From the NCBI GenBank assembly GCA_018697195.1, contig JAGMWU010000028.1, positions 1,715,321 through 1,779,320 of the forward strand: a DNA stretch of 64,000 nucleotides, in the 5' to 3' direction. This DNA comes from Certhia americana. Lineage: Eukaryota; Chordata; Aves; Passeriformes; Certhiidae. The position numbers and the translations under genes are program-made. Shown piece by piece: positions 1 to 13,374 of the stretch. The notes beneath the pieces were generated by a model that had not been told where the DNA came from, did no database searches, and was given only the letters and a program-made list of their open reading frames with translations. How positions within the stretch are numbered: position 1 is the first letter of the stretch; every line of letters starts with the position of its first letter.

Positions 1-3000
1 CTTCTTTATAAAATCAAAATCAAATCAAATAAAAATGAAGAATTCCCTCTGCATTGAGAGTTTTATCCAGACTCTCTGATATTTACATACATAAGGTGAG
101 AATCCCTGGGGATGGATTCCCTTCATCCCGTACCTGGGGCCATTTCTATGCAGAAAACAGAAAAGGGGGTGAAATTCTGCACAAAGGGGGTGAAACATCG
201 TGTGCTCTCTGTGCTCAGTGAGACAGCCACAGCTGGCAGAAATTTGGATTTTGGTGCCACGAGGAACTTCTCAGCTCAGGACTGAGCCCACCTGTGTGCA
301 AACACCTCCAGCAGAGAAATACAGAACTCTCCTATCTCACTGCCTTGCTCCAGTTTTATATCAATATTTGTTACCTTAACCAGGCAGGCCAGGAAACAGA
401 ATAATGGAGAAATGGATCTAATTACTCTGGAATCATGGAAGAGATTTTTAATTGACTTTAGCCCTGTATATCCCTAACAAAAATACAGATGCAGCATGAG
501 CAGAGGTCCGAAAAGAAAATGAAGGTCACAGGAAGAACAAGCTCATTAGAAAAGGAAAAATAAGTGCAGTAATAAATATTCCCAAGTATCACAACAGTGT
601 AAGAACTATTTTGAAGGGAAGTGGAACAGCTAATAATTCACAGCCATAATTCTTTTATCATTGTTCAGCTGAAGGTTGAGAAGATTTTAAAACTGCAATT
701 ATGAACAATAGATTTGCATTGAAATCAGCTCCTCTGGTGCCTTTACCCCTCCTCTCTCCTCCTCCTGCTAAATAAAGAGGTGGAAGCAACAAAGAAAGCA
801 ACAGCTTGGATACAAGAGGGAAAAAGGGATTTTTAAGGAATCTCCACATAATCAGATACTCCAAAAAAAGGAAGAGAAGTATAGCCTGGCTCCTTGGGCA
901 TCTCTTAAACCCCAGCCCAGCTAAGTTTCTTTGTGCCAGTCGGTCACAAGTAAGAAATTCCCTTGACAAATCTTTCTTTACATCCTTTACAACCTCCCTG
1001 GGCCAGGATCCGGTGCCACTGCCCGGGGCCCTGCTCAGCTCCTCGGCAAAGGGAAAGGTCTGAGCGCTGGGGGAAGCACCAAGGAAAGCCTCGGTACCAG
1101 GGAATGAGGCTACAGATCCAGGCTGGGCCAGCACAGCAGCAGGCAGAGAGAGAGGAAACCCTCTGGAAACCCTCTGGAGAGAGGCAGAATACTCTCCCCT
1201 GTTCCTGCCCAGCCTCCAGCAGCAGCAGCTCTCCTGATGAGTTACCCCCCTCAGCAAGTTCGGAAATGGAAAATCACTTTTCTGGTCGAATACTGCCTGC
1301 TTTGGATTTGTTTTTTTCAGTTCTGGTGCCTCCTTCCCCGAGTCTCCTAATGACCGTGGATTAATGAACAATTACAAGGCTTCATTCTCACTGCCATGTA
1401 ATTCCAAGAAAGGAAGAGCATCTTTCTGGAACATTATGCTTGAAAAACAAAGGAGAGCTTTGACTGTCAAGTCACTGATGTTCCCTCTTCACTTAAAAGC
1501 TTTCCAATTTACTTACAAATTATAGTGTTTTTAATGCAAATTAAGCACTAGAGAACATTCTTTCCTTCCCCCAGATTAGCAAGAACCAAATTGACCAAGA
1601 AAGCCAAACATGGAATCTGGACTCAATGAATATTTAAAATAATGAGGCTGTTTAATTATTCTGATTGGTGAAGGATGCTGTTGTAAAACGCCTCTGAGCT
1701 GATGACAGGGTTGGAGCGCACGGCTTTGCTTTGTGATTGCTGGGAATGTGTTTTCTGGTACCCTGTGTTCTGGTATGCTCTGGAGAGTCAGCTCTGGGGG
1801 TGAAATGCAGCCACTGACCCTCGGACCTCTGGGGATTCTCCTGCTTCAGGAGCCAATGCCACGATGGGAAGGGAGAGGGGCTGCAGGGAAGAGGGGAGCG
1901 AGCACCCCCTGCCCAGTGCTGCACCAGGGTGGGGGCACATCACTCCAGGGGCTTAGGGAACAAAAAACCCCAAAAAATCAGAGTTCTGCTTCTGCTCCAA
2001 CATCCCTCAGTCCCACGGACCTTTAGGTTTGTGCTCTCACTTCCCAAAAGTCACCCGCAGAGGAAAGGAGAGGGATTCTCCACCAGGAACTGCAGTGATG
2101 GGACAAGGAGTGATGGGTTCAAACGGCAATTGGAAAAATTGGGGTTGGATATTAGGAGAAAATCCTAATAATAGGGTGGGCAGGCACAGGTGCCCAGAGC
2201 AGCTGGGGCTGCCCCTGGATCCCTGGCAGTGTCCAAGGCCAGGTTGGACATTGGGGTTTGGAGCAGCCTGGGATGGTGGGAGGTGTCCCTGCCATGGCAG
2301 GGGGGGATGAAAGGATCTTTCCCTTCCAACCCTGGGATTGTGGAACACACCTGATGGCTCTGAGCTGTTCAGTGAGCTTTGCACAGGCCCCAGCTGAGGC
2401 TCCTTCCACCCCACCCTTCCCACCTGAGCCTTGTGACCCCACCTTGTGACCCCACCCCTCACCTGACCAGCCCTGCCCCACCTCCGGTGCTCTCGGCATC
2501 AAATTTCTTTACAAACCCAGTTCCAGGAGCTCTCACCTGGCCCTCACGTGGGTGAAACAAAGACCACGTCCCCATGGCAACCATTCACACCTCATTAACA
2601 CCTCATTAACTCCACCCACCTCCCAAGGCCACCTGCCCCGCCCTGGGGCGATTGTTGGGGTAATTAGAGATCCTGCAGGTGAATGGGAGGAGCACACCTG
2701 GCCCTTGATCTGTCCTTGAACATCCCGCGGGCTCTGAGCACTGGTCCTGCCCTGCCCTTTGATGAGGCTGAGAAAGGTCGGAGCCCAGGGGAGCTCGGCT
2801 GTTCTGGACTTTTCAGTCGGGATCCCCATCCTCCTGCTTCCCTTGATTTGGCTGTGTCGGTGTGCACCTGGCTCCATCCCCATCCCATTTCCACCCCATC
2901 CTAATCCTCATTCCCATCCCCATCCTATCCCCGAGAAACCTGGGAGAGCTCAGCACAGCCTTTGCCTTTTCTAGCACCTTCCCCAGGGCCAGCCCAGGGG

Positions 3001-4210
3001 AGCAGGAGGGGATTTTTCCCAATCCAGTCCCCCTTTGGTCCCCACTCCGCAGGATCAGGGATGCTCAGGAGGAAGAAGAACGTTCTGCCCACAAGCCCAG
3101 GGTCTGAAATGGGCCAGGGGAGCACAGCAGGAACAGAGCAGGCTCAGGAGGAAGAGACTGGAAACAGCTCTTCTGGCAGAATCATGGAGAAATCTGCTCA
3201 AAGCGGGGCTCCTTTGTTTGTTTTCTAAATATTTACAATTAAATTCCATTTCAAAATGCTCTGAAGAACGTCGGTGCCTAAGGGCAGGGTCCCAGCTCTC
3301 TCCAGAGACCCTGTGCTGTCGTCCACAGAACTTCCCCAAATGGGCAGAACCTGCTGCTCTCAGTGACCACGGCCCCAAATCAGGTGTGCTGCAGCCCACA
3401 CAGCTCTGCACCAGCCAGGAACCTTCTCCTGCAGCTCCCGCTGAGCTTTCCCTTTTCCCAGGGGCTGGCAAACTCCCCCTCAGGAAAAAAAAAAGAAAAA
3501 TTCTAGCTTCTACCTACATGAGCTACTGAAGGAAAAGACACAAAACCCACAAAAGCCAACTAAGCAAACAAAAAGGAGATAAAAGCAGTTTGCTTTAAGG
3601 CAGCAGCTTTTCTGAAAGCCCGCAGTAAATCTTTAAGATTATCAATAATGAACACATTCAATGTCTTTTTTCGTCTTCTTTTAAATCACTTCTTGCAGTG
3701 GAAAGAAATCAGTCCGGGGGGTAGTTCCTATGTGAGCTGCATTTATTATCAGGGGATTGAGAGTGCTGGAGATGGAAAGAGGGAAAATGAGCCTCGACAG
3801 GGCTTTGGGAAAAAAGCACAGCGCCACTTTACAGTCCTTCCTCCACCTCTTTGTCATAGCACCCCGTAATGAGCCCTGGAATTCATCTCAGCTCTAATGA
3901 CACTCACAGTGGTGGATGTTTCTCCCAAATTTAGTCAAGTGACAACACAGAGTCTTTAATATGCAAAGGAGGCCTTTGTGTAACTCCCCAGAACTTTGGT
4001 GTCTTGTCAAGCCTTACAGGAATTCCGGGGGAAACAAATTGCGCTAATCACAGGAGGAGCCGTGCGGAGGGGCTGTCACGGCAGCACGGCGATGTTCCCC
4101 TCAGCCCGGACTCTCCTGGAACATCCAGGGGTTCCTCGGGAATCTGCTCCAGCCTGCCGGGACCCCTCCATGCCACACAGCCTGCAGCGCCAGGGGCCAC
4201 ACGGTCACTG
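1..4210. other. Intergenic sequence upstream of CAMK1G
   Basis: Mostly unique, moderately AT-rich sequence with no exon-like block that I can support. The open frames here are short, overlap on both strands, and lack splice sites or recognisable protein similarity. The only identifiable element is a CR1 3' end near 2.1-2.35 kb (separate entry). Human synteny places a large gene desert upstream of CAMK1G, so absence of genes is expected. Confidence 0.6.
2085..2345 (+). mobile_element. CR1 LINE 3'-end fragment
   Basis: Sense-oriented copy of the avian CR1 3' region. Diagnostic phrases in order are TTGGATATTAGGAG, GTGCCCAGAGCAGCTG, CCCTGGATCCCTGGCAGTG, TCCAAGGCCAGGTTGGAC, and a degraded CTTCCAACCC..GGGATTGTGG end. 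It is 5' truncated, as is usual for CR1, and has no coding capacity. Confidence 0.85.
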
Positions 4211-4225
4211 CCCGGCGGCCACTGC

Positions 4226-4765
4226 CCCAAAATCCAGCCTTGGTCAGTGGTCTGTGTCCCAAAATCCAGCTCTGGTCAGCGGTCAGTGCTCCAAACACCA
4301 GCCCTGGTCACTGCACCAAAATCCAGCCCTGGTCAGTTGTCAGTGTCCCAAAATTCAGCCCTGGTCAGTGGTCAGTGCCCCAAACCAGCCCTGGTCAGTG
4401 GTCAGTGTCCCAAAAATCCAGCCCTGGTCAGTGGTCAGTGCCCCAAACCAGCCCTGGTCAGTGGTCAGTACCCCAAACCAGCCCTGGTGAGTGGTCAGTG
4501 TCCCAAAATCCAACCCTGATCAGTGGTCAGTGTCCCAAAATCCAACCCTGATCAGTGGTCAATGTCCCAAAATCCATCCCTGGTCAGTAGTCAGTACCCA
4601 AACCAGCCCTGGTCAGTGGTCAGTGCCTCAAAATCCGGCTCTGGTCAGCAATCAGTACCCCAAAATCCAGCCCTGGTCACTGCCCCAAACACCAACCCTG
4701 GTGCCTCAAACACCAGTCATCAGTGTCCCAAAATCCAGCCCTGGTCAGCAGTCAGTGCCCCAATC
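4226..4765. repeat. Minisatellite, 30-33 bp unit, about 17 copies
   Basis: Imperfect head-to-tail repeats built around CAGCCCTGGTCAGTGGTCAG followed by TGTCCCAAAATC or TGCCCCAAAC. Spacing between adjacent copies measured at 4,501-4,565 is 32 bp; others lose one to three bases. The unit has no stop in several frames, which produces long artefactual open frames on the + strand; these are not genes. Confidence 0.9.
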
Positions 4766-4998
4766 ACCAGCCAAGCCCCAAACCAGCCCAGCCCAGCCCA
4801 GCTGTCCCCATTCCTGGCTGGCATTCCCCAGGCAGGATGGAACCCACAGCTCCTGGGGGAGCTCAGCACCTCCTGGGCTCTGGGAGAGCTCCTGGGCAGT
4901 GTCCAAACCCCAGCAGAGACGATGCTGCCAACCCCCACAGTCCTGGGAGCTGGGCTTGGGCCTCAGAGTGATGGGATGGGCTTTGCAGTCACAGAATT

Positions 4999-5021
4999 AA
5001 AAAAAAAAAAAAAAAAAAAAA
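4999..5021. repeat. Poly(A) tract
   Basis: Uninterrupted A run of about 23 bases following AGAATTA, with an AT-rich flank. It could be a retroposon tail, but no element body is recognisable upstream, so it is listed as simple sequence. Confidence 0.85.
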
Positions 5022-5835
5022 TCATATATTTAGACATTTTCATGGGGTTTAGTAGTGGTTGCTTTGGTTTTGTTTGTTTGTTTTCCTTTGGGGCTATTTT
5101 TTGATTAAATGGGGAGGAAAAAAAGCAACACTCCCCTCCTAGGCCAAATCATTGTGTTAGAAAATCCTTCTGGCCAAAGGCATTAAATTAAAAAGAATGT
5201 GTCATTTTCTCCTGATAATTTTTAATTGATCACATCCACCACGGAGGTGGAGCTTGGCTAGAAAGGGTCTGCACCAAACAGCTCCTTATTTGTCTGTGAT
5301 TTCCCTGGGGCATCTTTTAAACCATTAAAATTTACAAACAACTTCATTTCTTATTAACACAGTTCCTTAATTGCTTCCATGGGAAAAGAGTCAAGTTATT
5401 TGCATCTTCCTTTCTTGGGGCTCCAGGGCTTTAGAGCAAACATTTAAGGATAAGCTTTGAAATGAAGCAGTAGTTCTGCTCCAGACCACGGCCGGGCTCC
5501 TCTCCAGGCTGGCTCAGACACCTTCACATCCCCCGAGGCTGCTTTGAACCTCTCGGACAAACGAGGGGATGGTTTGGGGCACATTTTTGGGTTCCCTGTC
5601 CCCCACATCTGCCAAAAGCTTCCCAGGATGGCAGCAGCACCCTGTGCAGGACTGAACCCCCGGAGCAGCAGCATCTCCTGCCCTGTGGGGAGGGGGCGAC
5701 CCCAGTGCCAACACAAACCCTGCCTGGATTCCCCAGCCAAGGACATTCCCATCCCTCAGCACTTTAATGCGTTCAGCAAACCGCCCTGCTCAAGGCTGAG
5801 CCCCTGCTCACCGGCAGGGTGGGACGAAGGTGTTC
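5022..5835. other. Intergenic, no feature seen
   Basis: AT-rich to about 5.45 kb, including TAATT-rich segments near 5.18-5.24 kb, then GC-rich up to the next minisatellite. No exon, RNA gene or mobile element recognised. Confidence 0.5.
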
Positions 5836-5837
5836 TT

Positions 5838-6465
5838 CAGGGACAGGGACAGGGGCAGACTGCAGCTGGAGACACCCTGGCAGGGTGTAGGGACAGGCAC
5901 GGTCATATCCCACAACTGGAGCCACCCTGGCAGGGTGCAGGGACAGGGACAGTCACACACCACAGCTGGAGACACCCTGGCAGGGACAGGGACAGGCACA
6001 GTCACCACAGCTGGAGCCAGCCTGGGGGGTCCAGGGACAGGGACAGTCACAGCCCGCAGCTGGAGCCACCCTGGCAGGGTAGAGGGACAGTCACAACCAC
6101 ACACTGAAATTGGAGCCACCCTGACAGGATCCAGGGACAGTCACAGTCACATCCTGCAGCTGGAGCCACCCTGGCAGGGACAGGGACAGTCACAGCCCAC
6201 TGAAGCCATCCTGGCAGGGTGTAGGGACAGTCACAGTCACAGCCCACAGCTGGAGCCATTCTGGCAGGGTGTAGGGACAGGCACAGTCACATCCTGCAGC
6301 TGGAGCCACCCTGGCAGGATAGAGGGACAGGGACAGTCACATCCCGCAGCTGGAGCCACCCTGGCAGGGACAGGGACAGTCACAGCCCACAACTGGAGCC
6401 ACTCTGGCAGGGTGTAGGGACAGGGACAGTCACAGCAGCAGGAGCCATCCTGGCAGCAGCGCTGT
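5838..6465. repeat. Minisatellite, about 45-58 bp unit, about 12 copies
   Basis: Tandem copies containing CAGCTGGAGCCACCCTGGCA, GGGTGTAGGGACAGGGACAG and TCACATCC. Copies vary through presence or absence of the GGGTGTAGGGACAG segment. The array is open in several frames on both strands without coding meaning. Confidence 0.88.
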
Positions 6466-6654
6466 CCCTGTGAGGACACTCTGTGACCCTGGCAGAGCCC
6501 CCAGCAGCTCCTGCAGAGCTCAGGGCCCCACTGGGCTGGGGCAGGGGCAGTCTCAAGAGCCACCAGTGAGACTTTTCACTCCAGACAGACCCTCCAGGCA
6601 GGCCAGCAGAGCAATTTTAGCATTTTTGATCTGCTAGAGGCTCCTTCAACCCCC

Positions 6655-6800
6655 AGCAGCCTTCCTCCCAGTTTGGACTGAGCTGGGAGCAGCCTGGGGC
6701 AGTGGGAGGCAGCCCTGCCCACGGCAGGGGGATGGACTAAATAATCTTTAACCAACTCAGAGCACTCCAGGATTGGAGATTCCATGAAACCATGATTCCC
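6655..6800 (+). mobile_element. Degenerate CR1 3'-end fragment
   Basis: Contains GGAGCAGCCTGGGGCAGTGG, a CCCTGCCCACGGCAGGGGGA segment, then TGGACTAAATAATCTTTAAC and a decayed ATTCC-type end, in the order seen in CR1 3' ends. More diverged than the other copies in this window. Confidence 0.6.
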
Positions 6801-9800
6801 TGATGGAAACACTGGTGCAGAGTGCCGCAGCCGCAGCCCGCTCTCGTTTCCATGGGTGCCTGGCTGAGCTCCGCTCCAGCAGGACCCATCAGCTGTGTGG
6901 GAACACATTCCCGGGAAGCAGCCACATCTGCCATGGAAATCCCCAGCTCCTCCCACGCCTCCCGAGGAGCCCGGGTTCTGTCTGGGCTCTGGTGCACTCC
7001 CAGGCAAACACTTGCAGCAAACGGCACCGAGTTTGCCATCAGCGGGTACATTTCACAAATTCACTTTCCATCTAAAGACTGAAATGTAAATCCCAGAGCT
7101 GTATTGAAACTGGATCTCACCCAAAGCCTGGAGTCTGTTTCTTGGCTTAAAATACCACTGGGAAATAGAAAGGGATCCTTTTAGTTAATACTAATTATTA
7201 TTCAGTCTATCATTAACAGCAACTGCACTTTGATAGACGGGTTGAGAAGCAGCTTTGGTTTGCACTGATGAGGCTGTGACGAGTTGCCAAACTTTTCTTA
7301 TTACTGATAATTAGCTCCTGTTCCTTCCTCAGCTGCTCATGTGCTGAGGGCTGCTCATGCCTGGGGTGGCTGCTTCTGAGACAGGAGGGATCTGAGCAGG
7401 CTTCCCAAAATCTGAGTGGGCGGGGGCAGAGCGAAAAAGAAAAAAAAAAAAAAGAAAATTTGCTTCCATGATCTGAACTAATTTTTATAAAGTGACTTTT
7501 GCAAAATTCGAGCTGCTCATCCTCTCTCCAGCATTTTTAACAACACAAACGCGATGCCATGAGTGGAGATGGCAACTTTTAGGTTTCCTGCTGGAAACCA
7601 CGGAATGGCTTCAGGTGTGTTTTAGAACTTCTGACACATCCATCAGGGTATGACAAAGAGAGCTGGGGCACAGAGAACCCATTAGAGGAGCTTTGCTCAA
7701 AATTCCTGGCAGTTGAGTCATACTTTCATAAAATAAAGCCTCTGTTGATGTCTCCTCGGGGCATAAGAAGTGTTTATAAAATACCCATTGCACACAGGGA
7801 TTATGAGCAATTTAGAGATTTATTTTCATACGTGAAACCGATAAAAATCTCCGAAATTTTCAAACATTAATTTCACCAAACCTCGTTTTCGCAGCTCCTT
7901 TGTTCCAGGGGACAATGGTAAACAATGTTCCAGTGACCTCCAGTGGGGACCGCGGAGAATACAGCGACCCTGCAGCCCCCCTGGGCTGGGGGCTCTGCTG
8001 CAGAACCCGGCCAGGACAGGGGATCCCCCCTCAGGGTCTTGGCCCCAGATGGACAAACAGAACAAGGGCTCCGAGAAAACCTCCTCTGGTTTAAATTCCA
8101 ACAGCTCAAACTCACCCCCATCCCTCTGACACAGAAACTCAGGTGAAAATCTTCCCTGTTTGGAGAACAGGGCCTTGGACAAAGCTGCCTGAGCCCAACC
8201 AACCCCAGAATTCGGCAGATTCTTCAGATTTCCATCAGTTAGCACAAGCCAAGGGCTCTTAGCTCAGTCGCATTCCTGGTTATCTCCTAATGACTTCCTA
8301 GCCAGCCAAGAACCAAAGACTTTTAGTCTAAGATTAATCCCCCCCTTCCTGTTGTTAGTGGGGGCCGGGGGAGAAAGGGAGGATGGCAATTTTTAAACCA
8401 CAAGTCCTTCTTATCACCATCTGGTCCTGATGAATATGGGCAGAACTCTGGTGCTCTGCTAATAAATGCAGGATTACACGGTAGAACAGATAGCAGGGCC
8501 AACACATCAGTCACACACAGAGCAAAGCTCTGCTAAACTCACAGGGGTGACCTTGAAATTAAAGGAAACAGTGATTAAAGGAAAACCCACGTCCTGGAAT
8601 GCCTGGTCTGGATCTGACTCAGGAGAGGCACCAGGACTAAACCAAACCAAGACTAAAGCTTTTCTCCTGATCTCACCTTTCACAGCCACCAAGACCTGCA
8701 GTGATGTTTAGCTACTAAAGGAGCCACTGGTCCTTTTAAAGCACCTGCAGGAACTCAGGGGGGGCTCCTGAAATTGGTGTTCCTGGAGAGACGAAACAGC
8801 CACAGGCTGCCCTGGCTGTGCTCTCTCTGAGGCAGTCCCACATCCATCCCAGGAAACCCCTGAGCACGGGTCCTGAGCCATCCCAAATCACTGCAGCACT
8901 CACAGGGAGCTCCACGTTCCCAGAGGATTCCCCTCACCTTGTTTCTGCCTGATGGCACAAGAAAAACCTGTTGTGCCTTTTGCCTCTCTCTTTTCATAAT
9001 TAAAGAACAAACATTTTCCTCAGAACTCACTGGATGTCCCAGAGCACCATCCCTCATTGCAATGAAACTGCACAGAAGGGTAATTCTTCATCATGGAGGG
9101 AGCACCAGGCCCAGTGCAGGGTCTCTATCTGCCACTGTCTGCACAATATTAATGTAGAAAATAATATATTGGCTCAAATCAATACTTCCCTGACTCCTCC
9201 ATCCATCAGCCCCCCTCCATTTGATAAAAGTCCTTCCATGTCACGTTTCCCCAGACTGATGAGATCACAGCCCCTCTTCCCAGCATGAGTGATGGTGTGG
9301 GGATGTGTAATTGCCCGATAAATCACACCCTCCGGATCAAAGAGCTGAGATCCTCTGGGTGCCAAGGAGGCTCAGCAAACATCATAAAATACAATAAGTT
9401 AATTAATGGCTGCAAGATTTTTACCACCTTGAGACAGGTTGAGCGTAACTTGTCACGCACAGATACCCTGAAAGAGCCAGGCAGAGCCCCCTGAGCACAG
9501 AGCTGGCCTGGAGCTGGGTGGAATTCAAACCCTCCTGGCTGCTCCCATCCCTGTCCCAAGCACAGCCCAGCACCGAGGAGCTCGTTCAGCTGAGAAAGGG
9601 AAGCCACAAGGAAAAAACCCCACAGCATCCAGAACCCTCTGCTTTACAGGCATCTGATTCCACAACCTTTAATCCTTTCTGTCAGCCCTGCAAGATCAGG
9701 TATTAACATCTCTGTAACCTCTTGTACTAATTAAGACAGCAGATCTTTGGTGTTCGCCTCCCCAGCAGCTTCAAAGCCGAGCACTGACAGGGCACTGCAG

Positions 9801-10180
9801 TGTTTGTGCTTTTGGTGAGTGGCCCTTGTAAAACAGAAACGTTAATGAACACGCCACGGGAAGCTTTAATCAAAGTGTGCAGCCATTAGCCGGAGGATTT
9901 GGGCTAAAAAAACCCAGGTTCAGCTGTGGGAAATCCCCAGGTTGGTGCTGCAGGCACTGCTCCCCAACACTCAGCAGGCACTCAGGAGAGCCTGGGATGC
10001 TCTGTCCAGCTCTGCCCTCCCCACAGAGCCCCTGGCACAGCCCCGATGGCTGAAGAGCAGCAGGCACTGCCAGGAGAGCCTGAGGAGCCACAGCAGGGGC
10101 AGGAAAACATGGGAGCAGGGATTGTGCCCTCCGGGAACTGAAAGGGCTTTGGGAGCATTTCACACGGACACAGACCCCGT
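6801..10180. other. Intergenic, no gene seen
   Basis: Mixed sequence with AT-rich islands (7.14-7.34 kb, 9.14-9.24 kb, 9.38-9.42 kb). A short A-rich run lies near 7.44 kb. No coding exon, RNA gene or identifiable mobile element. TAAT-rich segments such as 7,180-7,320 could be conserved regulatory sequence, but nothing here proves it. Confidence 0.5.
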
Positions 10181-10607
10181 TGGCTAGTATTTAGTACCTA
10201 GTATTTAGTACGTAGTATTCAGTAATTAATATCTAGAATCCACTATTAAGTAATTAATATCTAGCATTCAGTATTGAGTATCTTGTATCCAGTATTGAGT
10301 ATCTAATATCCAGTATTTAGTATTTTATATCCAATATTCAGTATATAATGTCCAGTATTCAGTATCCACTCTTAAGTATCCAGTATCCACTCTTAAGTAT
10401 CCAGTATTTAGTATCCAATATCCAGTATTTAATATCTAGTACCCAGTATTTGATATTTAGTATCTAATATTCAGTATCCAATATTCAGTATTTAATATCT
10501 TGTATCCAGTATTTAATATCTAGTATCCAATATTTAGTATCTAGTATTCAGTATTTAATATCCAATATTCAGTATTTAATATCCAATATCCAATATTCAG
10601 TATCCAG
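10180..10607. repeat. AT-rich minisatellite, roughly 11-14 bp unit
   Basis: About 35 imperfect copies of motifs such as CAGTATTTAATATC, TAGTATTCAG and CCAATATTCAGTA. The array is rich in short palindromes (AATATT, GATATC-like), so it can form many small hairpins. It begins in TAGTATTTAGTACC and ends abruptly in unique sequence at TCCAGAACCATTTC. Confidence 0.92.
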
Positions 10608-11955
10608 AACCATTTCTCAGCCAGGCTGTGCAGCTGTGAGAGGTTTCTGCCCTGCCCACAGCTCACCCCCTTGGGCAGAGCCTGCAGCTCCAGCTCAGGG
10701 AGGTCTGACCCAGCTCTGAGCCTCGGGCACAGCCCAGGACACAGGACTGAATAAAGTTGAAATCCCAAAAGCTGCTTAAGACTTAGCACTGCTATTTTTT
10801 GCTTGTGATGAGGCTGAGCACTTTCTCCACTCGCAGCTTGAGAACCACGGCTACAGGGGAAGGGAACAGTTAAAGATGTTTTTGTGTAAATTTTTGTGCA
10901 AATTTCACCAACTCCCTGCACAAACCCCTTGGGGCACGGGGAGACCAGCCCTCCCTAACCACCCTCCTACCTGTGCAGCAACCAGGTGCTCAGAGAAAGT
11001 AAAAAAGCAAGAACACAAGAAGGTAAAAACCTCAAATGTATTTTCTCACGCAGCTTATCCAGTCCTCCACAAGCCCCGACTTCAATTTCTCTGCTGCTGC
11101 CCCAGCACAGGCTTTGCCAAAGCAGATTTGCTGCAGTGAGCTCCCTGTTTGAACACAATTCACCTTCCCCTCATCATCTGCATCTCCTTCACCTGCTGGG
11201 TCTGCCCAGAGAACATTTCAATAAAATCATTTGGCCATAGAGGTTCAGCTCTTTGGTCCTGCTCTGCCTTTGTCCAAGATGAAGAAATAAAAGGAAAACA
11301 AACCCAAAACACACAAATCAAACAACAAACTCTGAAAAATAAATATCTTGGTGGGGGGAATAATTCCATTGGAAATTTCAGTGCTTTTCCAAACATCTCT
11401 GCTGGATTTCACTCCATGCTGGTCTCTGCCAGTTAACATCACACTTGGCCAAGTTAACCTTTGGAAAGGTTCCTTTATTGATCAGATGTTCCACAGACAT
11501 TTACATTTCTTGGAGGGAGGGAGAGGCAGGGAAGAAAATTAAATTACTTTGCTCAGTCATCTTAATTATCTGAAATAATTATCTTCAGTCAATTCTCAAA
11601 CAAGAACTCTCTGGGGAACAGTGTATTTTAGTTTGGATAAAGCAAAAGGAATTGAGTCCAAAGGAACACATTTTGTAACTTATTTAGAAATATCTAATTA
11701 ACCATCAGAATGAGGAATCCAATCAGAGCTCCTCCATTACACTTAATTATTAAAAGCCATTTGTGGGGAGACACAAAAGGAGGGGTCTAAAGCAGCTCTC
11801 TGTGCCTCAAAGGGTAATTTTGGCAAAGAACTGAATGAAGTGTGCAGGGACTGTGCACAGGGATGTGGGAATTTGGAATTCTGAGAAATATTTCTTTCTA
11901 TGTGGAAGGGATGAAAAATCTCTGACAAACAATGTTTTTAAACTTTGTTCATGGA
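10608..11955. other. Intergenic, no feature seen
   Basis: Unique sequence, becoming AT-rich after 11.2 kb. Only short open frames on both strands; none shows splice sites or a recognisable protein. Confidence 0.5.
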
Positions 11956-11959
11956 AAAG

Positions 11960-12450
11960 GCTTTTTAGGCTCTAGGATGAAGCAAGAGTTTTTAAGAGTG
12001 TGTTATAGATAATAGCTTAGTGTGTAGTGAATCACAGGGTGAGAATTTTAGATATATGGGGTTTTTAGGATGGTGAAAAGGGAAGACAAGATGGAATAGA
12101 CCTCGTGGTTTCTGGGATTCTTCCTTCTTCTTCCTCTCTCCATCTTCTGCTGTGAAGGCAGCACTTTCTGGTTGGCTTGGAGTGGAAACTGACTTTCTAG
12201 TAAAGGTGATATGTATTGGAGATTTTGTATAAATATTGCTTACGTGGGTTTTAATATAAAAATGCACCCCACCCTGTGTGGGTGGGATTGTGCCTTGGAC
12301 TGACCTGCAGTGCAGAGTTCTGCTGGTCAGGAGAAAGAATGAGATAAGAAATAACAAACAATCAATGAAAAAGAAGAAGAGACGGCTCACGACCAGTTCT
12401 TCAATCTCTGGCTGGGGAGGAAAAAGACTTTTGTACATTCTTGAGTTTCT
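11960..12450. mobile_element. Possible LTR-like fragment, ends undefined
   Basis: A stretch whose style (TGTAGTGAATCACAGGGTGA, then a TATATGGGG segment, a purine-rich AGGGAAGACAAGATGG tract, and a TATAAATA-like box near 12,227) resembles passerine endogenous-retrovirus LTRs. No coding region, terminal repeat pair or target-site duplication was found, so this is family-style recognition only. Confidence 0.3.
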
Positions 12451-13374
12451 CATCTAGCCATGAAAGAAAAAACAACTAAAAAAAATAATTTATATAAAAC
12501 CCGAGACACGGGGGAAGTGCCTGTTTTGGGGCCCTTTGAGGCATTTCCGTGACTTCCGTGGGATTCCTGCAGAAGTCAAGCTGAGGATGCTCCTGCAGGG
12601 AGCCCCTCCTGTAAATGGCTCAGAGCTCAGGCTCTGACACAGCCCTGGGTGAGGAGTCAAACCCTGCTCTCATGGAGCTGCCACCCCCGGGAGCTCCTCT
12701 CCTGAATTTCCTCCTGCAGAGTTCAGCCTACCTCACCAGAGGTGATTCCAGGACTTAAAAGCAAGGTGGTGTTTTAGGGTTCAATCAAAAGCAAACAAAA
12801 TGCTGAAAATAAATTGGTATCCCATCTGTTGCCAGGCAAGGAATTCAGCCCCGGCAGTTGGGGAGGGGGATGAAAGGCTGCAATAAACACCTTGAAATGG
12901 ATAGCTGAGAAATTCTGTGGCCTCGGGAAAATGGTCTGGTTTTCTCTTCCTTCTCTTTTAATTCGTTTTACCTGAGGGGAAGAGCGAGTGTGGGTTTGTG
13001 CAGGGCGGGGAGAGAAGCAAACAAACACAGAACCTCCGAGATTATTGATGTTCCTGTGAACTTTTGCTGATAAACAGAATTTCAGGGGCAGGATGTGCTG
13101 CACAGGGGGTTGGGGATGAGCACAGAGCCAGCCCAGGCTCTGCACCATGCCCACAGCATGGTGAAACCCTCCAGGACACCCTCCCACAGCAAAATCCAGC
13201 CTGTGGCAAATCCTCTGCTCAGGGAGGAAATATTCTGCAAACCAAGCTGAGGTTTATGGGTTATGATGGCTGCAGCAGGACTCAGAGACCTGGGGAGAGG
13301 CAGAGCAGCACCAAAAGCTGTGAGGGGTTTGAGCAGAGGGAGCAGCACAGACACCTCTCCACACCCTGAGCTCT

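Noticed and set aside
3996..5104. Several 100-190-codon plus-strand frames
   Set aside because: They are translations of the 30-33 bp minisatellite, repeated in more than one frame; no start context, splice sites or protein similarity.
5544..6563. Long open frames on both strands
   Set aside because: Produced by the stop-poor minisatellite at 5.84-6.47 kb.
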